Positions 7,301 through 12,555 of a stretch of DNA of 12,555 nt are shown here, in pieces. Numbering within the stretch: the first letter of the stretch is position 1; each line of letters begins with the position of its first letter. The notes beneath the pieces were generated by a model. It was not told the DNA's origin. It made no database searches and worked only from the letters and a program-made list of their open reading frames with translations. This stretch comes from JBFHNV01 sp965365655. Lineage in GTDB: Bacteria > Pseudomonadota > Gammaproteobacteria > HK1. Position numbers and translations under genes: made by a program. The stretch lies in NCBI GenBank assembly GCA_965365655.1, contig CBDUCN010000134.1, positions 1 through 12,555 of the forward strand. The letters are read 5' to 3'.

Positions 7301-8554
7301 ATGCCAGAGATCCAGAACTTCACGATGAACTTCGGGCCGCAGCACCCCGCGGCCCACGGTGTGCTGCGCCTCGTGCTGGAGATGGACGGCGAGGTGATCG
7401 AGCGCGCCGACCCGCACATCGGGCTGCTGCACCGCGCGACGGAGAAGCTCGCCGAGAGCAAGCCGTACAACCAGAGCATCGGCTACATGGACCGCCTCGA
7501 CTACGTGTCCATGATGTGCAACGAGCACGCCTACGTGCTGGCCATCGAGAAGCTGCTGGGCGTCACGCCGCCGGTGCGTGCACGCTACATCCGGGTGATG
7601 TTCGACGAGATCACCCGGATCCTGAACCACCTGATGTGGCTGGGCGCGCACGGCCTGGACATCGGCGCGATGACGGTCTTCCTGTACGCATTCCGCGAAC
7701 GCGAGGACCTGATGGACTGCTACGAGGCGGTGAGCGGCACGCGGATGCACGCGACCTACTACCGCCCCGGTGGCGTGTACCGGGATCTTCCCGATCAGAT
7801 GCCGCGCTTCGAACCGTCGAAGTGGCGCAGCGAGGCGGATATCGCGAGGCTGAACGCCAACCGGCAGGGCTCGATGCTCGACTTCATCGAGGACTTCACG
7901 CGCCGGTTCCCGAAGTGCGTCGACGAGTACGAGACCCTGCTCACCGAGAACCGCATCTGGAAGCAGCGCACCGTGGGCGTGGGCGTGGTGGACCCCGAGC
8001 GGGCAAAGGCGCTGGGCTTCAGCGGGCCGATGCTCCGCGGCTCCGGCGTGGAGTGGGACCTGCGCAAGAAGCAGCCCTACGAGGTGTACGACCAGGTCGA
8101 CTTCGACATCCCGGTCGGCGTGAACGGGGACTGCTACGACCGCTACCTGGTGCGCATCGAGGAGATGCGCCAGTCGAACCGCATCGTCGCGCAGTGCGTG
8201 CGCTGGCTGAGGGACAATCCCGGCCCCGTGATGGTGGACAACCACAAGCTGGTGCCGCCCACCCGCGAGGAGATGAAGGACGACATGGAGTCGCTGATCC
8301 ACCACTTCAAGCTGTTCACCGAGGGCTACTGCGTGCCTGCGGGCGAGTGCTACGCGGCGGTGGAGGCGCCGAAGGGCGAGTTCGGCATCTACATGATCTC
8401 CGATGGCGCCAACAAGCCGTACCGGGTCAAGATCCGCGCGCCCGGCTTCCCGCATCTCGCGGCCATCGACGAGATGACGCGCGGGCACATGCTGGCCGAC
8501 GTGGTCGCCGTGATCGGCACCCAGGACATCGTGTTCGGGGAGATCGATCGCTGA
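7301..8554 (+). CDS. nuoD: NADH-quinone oxidoreductase subunit D
   Basis: NuoD (49-kDa/Nqo4 subunit) forms most of the quinone-reduction pocket of complex I and is distantly related to NiFe-hydrogenase large subunits. It has 417 residues, the usual length. The N-terminal GPQHPAAHG carries H19, and DRLDYVSMM carries Y68. Their spacing of 49 equals that of bovine H59 and Y108, the pair proposed to hold the quinone head group. HIGLLHRATEKL, RYIRVMFDEITRILNH, the long central YRPGGVYRDLP region and the C-terminal GQ-less end DIVFGEIDR are all typical. nuoE starts within its stop codon (TGATG), so the two are translationally coupled. Confidence 0.98.
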   Translation: MPEIQNFTMNFGPQHPAAHGVLRLVLEMDGEVIERADPHIGLLHRATEKLAESKPYNQSIGYMDRLDYVSMMCNEHAYVLAIEKLLGVTPPVRARYIRVMFDEITRILNHLMWLGAHGLDIGAMTVFLYAFREREDLMDCYEAVSGTRMHATYYRPGGVYRDLPDQMPRFEPSKWRSEADIARLNANRQGSMLDFIEDFTRRFPKCVDEYETLLTENRIWKQRTVGVGVVDPERAKALGFSGPMLRGSGVEWDLRKKQPYEVYDQVDFDIPVGVNGDCYDRYLVRIEEMRQSNRIVAQCVRWLRDNPGPVMVDNHKLVPPTREEMKDDMESLIHHFKLFTEGYCVPAGECYAAVEAPKGEFGIYMISDGANKPYRVKIRAPGFPHLAAIDEMTRGHMLADVVAVIGTQDIVFGEIDR

Positions 8555-9090
8555 TGGCCGCACATATCCCCGTCGTCGCGACGCACACGATGTCCCGCGA
8601 GGAGGCGGTGCGGGTGCTCGACGATCACACCCGCGAGGAGATCGACCACTGGGTCGCGAAGTACCCGCCCGAGCAGCGGCGTTCGGCGGTGCTCGCGGCG
8701 CTGCGCGCGGCACAGCACCAGAACCAGGGCTTCCTCACCACGGAGCTGATGGACGCAGTGGCCGTGTACCTGGATCTCCCCGACATCTGGGTGTACGAAG
8801 CGGCGAGCTTCTACTCGATGTACGAGACCGAGCCGGTGGGCCGCCACAGCATCTCGGTGTGCACCAACATCTCGTGCATGCTCTGCGGCGGCGACGACAT
8901 CCTCGCGCACATCGAGAACAAGCTCGGCATCCGCATCGGCGAGAGCACCGCGGACGGGCGCTTCTTCCTCAAGCGCGAGGAGGAGTGCCTCGCGGCCTGT
9001 GCCGGGGCGCCGATGATGATGGTGGACCACGTGTACTACGAGAATCTCACCCCCGAGAAGGTGGATGAGATCCTCGACGCACTGGAGTGA
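8554..9090 (+). CDS. nuoE: NADH-quinone oxidoreductase subunit E (24-kDa, 2Fe-2S)
   Basis: NuoE binds the [2Fe-2S] cluster N1a next to the FMN of NuoF in the NADH-dehydrogenase module. In the 178 residues an N-terminal helical part (about 14-90) precedes a thioredoxin-like domain with ligands C103 and C108 (CTNISC), C145 and C149 (ECLAAC). C111 is an extra cysteine just after the first pair. The motif YEAASFYSMYETEPVG before the first cysteine is typical. The ATG at 8554 overlaps the nuoD stop by one base and follows GGGGAG at about 8537-8542. A later ATG at 8590 (MSREEAV) is possible and would lose only 12 non-conserved residues. Confidence 0.97.
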   Translation: MAAHIPVVATHTMSREEAVRVLDDHTREEIDHWVAKYPPEQRRSAVLAALRAAQHQNQGFLTTELMDAVAVYLDLPDIWVYEAASFYSMYETEPVGRHSISVCTNISCMLCGGDDILAHIENKLGIRIGESTADGRFFLKREEECLAACAGAPMMMVDHVYYENLTPEKVDEILDALE

Positions 9091-9097
9091 GCGGGAT

Positions 9098-9102
9098 GGA
9101 GG
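9098..9102 (+). promoter_or_regulatory. Ribosome-binding site favouring nuoF start at 9111
   Basis: GGAGG lies eight bases before ATG 9111, an ideal Shine-Dalgarno spacing. It therefore supports that start over GTG 9087 (overlapping the nuoE stop), ATG 9096 (with a weaker GGAG at 9084-9087) and ATG 9117. Confidence 0.5.
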
Positions 9103-9110
9103 CGAGCGGC

Positions 9111-10412
<1,302 letters not shown>

Positions 10413-10442
10413 TTCGTGGGGCGGCGCGTGACGTACGGTTGG

Positions 10443-10583
10443 TTTCTCGCAGATGACGCAGAGGTCGGAAACGTGATGGAAGGCTCGGTGAAGTTCGCAG
10501 GATCGCACTCCCGCCGTGCGCCGGTTGCCGCGGGCACGCGCGTGTTCCGTGCGTCCTCCGCGCCCCGTGCGTCCGTGCGGTAG
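10443..10583. repeat. Degenerate repeat-like non-coding insert between nuoF and nuoG
   Basis: The 217-base gap 10413-10629 interrupts an otherwise tightly packed operon. Its left part (10443-10463) reads TCTCGCAGATGACGCAGAG-like. Its right part (10547-10583) is rich in CCGTGCGTCC and TGCGG units and is an imperfect inverted match to the left part through the shared TGCGTC/GACGCA core. Within the right part, CCGTGCGTCC occurs twice exactly (10547-10556 and 10565-10574), 18 bases apart. The style resembles dispersed CTCTGCGTC/GACGCAGAG intergenic repeats that I recall from several proteobacteria. That family assignment is from memory only. No transposase and no target-site duplication is seen. 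The rest of the gap (10584-10629) shows nothing notable beyond the nuoG leader. Confidence 0.4.
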
Positions 10584-10629
10584 TCCGCGCCACTCCAGAA
10601 GCCAAGGCACGTAACGAGCACCGCAAGGA

Positions 10630-12555
10630 ATGAGCGACAAGGTCAGCATCGAGATCGACGGCAAGCCGTACGAGGCCGCGAAGGGCGAGATGCTCATCGC
10701 GGTCACGGATCGCAACGGCATCCGTGTGCCGCGCTTCTGCTACCACAAGAAGCTGACGGTGGCCGCCAACTGCCGCATGTGCCTGGTCGAGGTGGAGCGC
10801 GCGCCGAAGCCGCTGCCGGCGTGCGCGACGCCGGTGATGGACGGCATGAAGGTGCACACCCGCTCGGCCCTCGCGCGGCGGGCGCAGAAGTCGGTGATGG
10901 AATTCCTGCTGATCAACCACCCGCTGGACTGTCCGATCTGCGATCAGGGCGGCGAGTGCGAGCTGCAGGACGTCGCGATGGGTTACGGCCGCGACGTCTC
11001 GCGTTTCGTGGAACGCAAGCGGGTGGTGCCGGACAAGGACATCGGGCCGCTGATCAGCACCGAGATGACGCGCTGCATCCACTGCACCCGCTGCGTGCGC
11101 TTCGGCGAGGAGATCGCGGGGATCCCGGAGCTGGGCGCCACCGGGCGCGGCGAGAACATGCGCATCGGCACCTACATCGAGAAGAGCGTCGACTCCGAGC
11201 TCTCGGGCAACGTCATCGATCTCTGCCCGGTGGGCGCGCTCACGAACAAGCCGTTCCGGTTCCGGGCGCGGACCTGGGAGATGCAGCAGCGCGAGGCGGT
11301 CTCGCCCCACGACGGGGTCGGCGCGAACCTGTACGTGCACGTCGCGCGCAACCGGGTGATGCGCGTCATTCCGCGCGAGAACGAGGACGTCAACGAGGTC
11401 TGGATCGCCGACCGCGACCGCTACAGCGTGACGGGGCTGTACGGCGAGCAGCGCCTCTCGCGCCCGCTGCTGCGCGAGGACGGCGCGTGGCGCGAGTGCG
11501 ACTGGGAGACCGCGCTGGCGCGCGCGGCCGGGCGGCTGCGGGACGTCGTCGCCGAGCACGGCCCGCAGGCGCTGGGCGCGCTGGGCGCCCCGGGCTCCAC
11601 GCTGGAGGAGCTCTACCTGCTGCAGCGCCTCACTCGCGGGCTGGGCAGCGGCAACGTGGATCACCGGCTGCGCGAGTCCGACGTCTCCGACCAGGACGCG
11701 TTTCCGCCGGTGCCCGGGCTGGGGATGAGCCTGGAAGCGCTGCAGTCCCAGGGCGCGGTGCTGCTGGTGGGCTCGAACCTGCGCAAGGACCAGCCGCTGG
11801 TGAACCACCGCCTGCGCAAGGCGGTGATCGCGGGCGCCGACGTGATGGCGCTGAACCCGATGGACTACGGATTCAACTACCCCGTGGCGGCCCAGGTGCA
11901 CGCGAGCCCGGCGCGCTTCGGCGCGCTGCTGGACGCGCTGGCGGCGGGCGACGGGGAGATGGCGGACATCGCCGCGCGTCTGCGTGCCGCGGCCGGGGAG
12001 CGGGGCGCCGTGATCCTGCTCGGCCCCGCGGTGCTGCATCACCCGCGCGCGGCGGGGCTGCGCGCGCGCGCCGCGAAGGCGGCGGCGGCGTGCGGCGCGC
12101 GCATCGGGCTGCTGCTGGACGGCGGCAACGCGAGCGGCGCGTGGCTGGCCGGCGCGGTGCCGCACCGGGCCGCCGGCGGACGCCGCGCCGAGCCGGCAGG
12201 CCTGGACGCGGGGGCGATGCTGCGCGAGCCGCGCCAGGGCTATCTTCTGCTGGGCGTCGAGCCGACCCTGGACTGCGCGGACAGCGCGCAGGCGGGCAGG
12301 GCGCTGGCTGCCGCCGGCAGCGTCGTCGCCATCGCCGCGTTCGATTCGCCTTCGCTGCGCGAGCACGCGGACGTGATCCTGCCGGCAGCGCTGTTCCCCG
12401 AGACCGCCGGCACCTGGGTGAACATGTGCGGGCGCTGGCAGAGCGCTCAGGGCGCGGTCGCGCCGCCGGGCGAGGCGCGCCCGGCGTGGAAGATCCTGCG
12501 CGTGCTCGGCAACCTGCTGGAGCTGGACGGCTTCGACTACGATGACGCGTTCCAG
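10630..12555 (+). CDS. nuoG: NADH-quinone oxidoreductase subunit G, 3'-truncated by window edge
   Basis: NuoG (75-kDa/Nqo3) is the largest peripheral-arm subunit of complex I and carries several clusters toward NuoI and NuoB. The frame is open from ATG 10630 to the window end (642 codons, no stop). Ligands visible in order are C37, C48, C51 and C65 for [2Fe-2S] N1b; H97, C101, C104 and C110 for N5 (HPLDCPICDQGGEC); and C149, C152, C155 and C199 for N4 (CIHCTRC, then DLCPVGAL). No cysteine occurs from 200 to about 290, so the extra N7 cluster of E. coli and Thermus NuoG is absent; SPHDGVGANL stands there instead. The molybdopterin-oxidoreductase-like domain follows from about 220, with an Ala/Arg-rich, poorly conserved stretch near 440-540. 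AAGGA directly abuts the ATG, too close for ideal ribosome binding. The start is set instead by the conserved N-terminus (VSIEIDGKPYEA). Confidence 0.97.
   Translation, partial: MSDKVSIEIDGKPYEAAKGEMLIAVTDRNGIRVPRFCYHKKLTVAANCRMCLVEVERAPKPLPACATPVMDGMKVHTRSALARRAQKSVMEFLLINHPLDCPICDQGGECELQDVAMGYGRDVSRFVERKRVVPDKDIGPLISTEMTRCIHCTRCVRFGEEIAGIPELGATGRGENMRIGTYIEKSVDSELSGNVIDLCPVGALTNKPFRFRARTWEMQQREAVSPHDGVGANLYVHVARNRVMRVIPRENEDVNEVWIADRDRYSVTGLYGEQRLSRPLLREDGAWRECDWETALARAAGRLRDVVAEHGPQALGALGAPGSTLEELYLLQRLTRGLGSGNVDHRLRESDVSDQDAFPPVPGLGMSLEALQSQGAVLLVGSNLRKDQPLVNHRLRKAVIAGADVMALNPMDYGFNYPVAAQVHASPARFGALLDALAAGDGEMADIAARLRAAAGERGAVILLGPAVLHHPRAAGLRARAAKAAAACGARIGLLLDGGNASGAWLAGAVPHRAAGGRRAEPAGLDAGAMLREPRQGYLLLGVEPTLDCADSAQAGRALAAAGSVVAIAAFDSPSLREHADVILPAALFPETAGTWVNMCGRWQSAQGAVAPPGEARPAWKILRVLGNLLELDGFDYDDAFQ

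Overview
The window is a GC-rich (clearly above 60% by eye), densely packed stretch of bacterial chromosome with every gene on the + strand. Gene order ftsH-folP-glmM-tpiA-secG-tRNA-Leu(GAG)-nuoABCDEFG, separate nuoC and nuoD genes, a short NuoB of 158 residues and GTG/TGA-rich codon use point to a high-GC proteobacterium. Most likely it is a gammaproteobacterium outside the enterics (Xanthomonadales- or Chromatiales/Ectothiorhodospiraceae-like). This is inference from remembered synteny and protein motifs, not from a search.

Layout. 1-1667: 3' part of ftsH (membrane AAA+ zinc protease). 1763-2638: folP (dihydropteroate synthase). 2716-4065: glmM (phosphoglucosamine mutase). 4066-4153: short gap with a good sigma70-type promoter. 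4154-4906: tpiA. 4913-5299: secG, tightly coupled to tpiA. 5331-5415: tRNA-Leu with anticodon GAG and encoded CCA. 5416-5702: the longest gene-free stretch (287 bases), with two hairpins, then a consensus-like promoter whose -35 box lies in a small inverted repeat. 5703-10412: nuoA, B, C, D, E, F, mostly overlapping or a few bases apart. 10413-10629: a 217-base gap inside the nuo operon with a repeat-like, apparently non-coding insert. 10630-12555: nuoG, running off the end of the window. No gene-free stretch exceeds 300 bases.

How the genes work together. The first block serves cell-envelope quality control and precursor supply (FtsH proteolysis, folate, glucosamine-1-phosphate for peptidoglycan and LPS). 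tpiA-secG and the tRNA form a small housekeeping transcription unit (glycolysis, protein translocation, leucine decoding). The nuo block encodes the NADH-oxidising arm (E, F, G), the connecting/quinone-site arm (B, C, D) and the first membrane subunit (A) of respiratory complex I; the remaining membrane subunits would lie beyond the right edge.

This is a conserved housekeeping region. I found no defence system, mobile-element gene, CRISPR array or new gene cassette. The points worth a second look are regulatory or structural: the repeat-like insert between nuoF and nuoG, the promoter/inverted-repeat arrangement before nuoA, the hairpins after the tRNA, and a Pro-to-Ser change in the FtsH Walker A loop.
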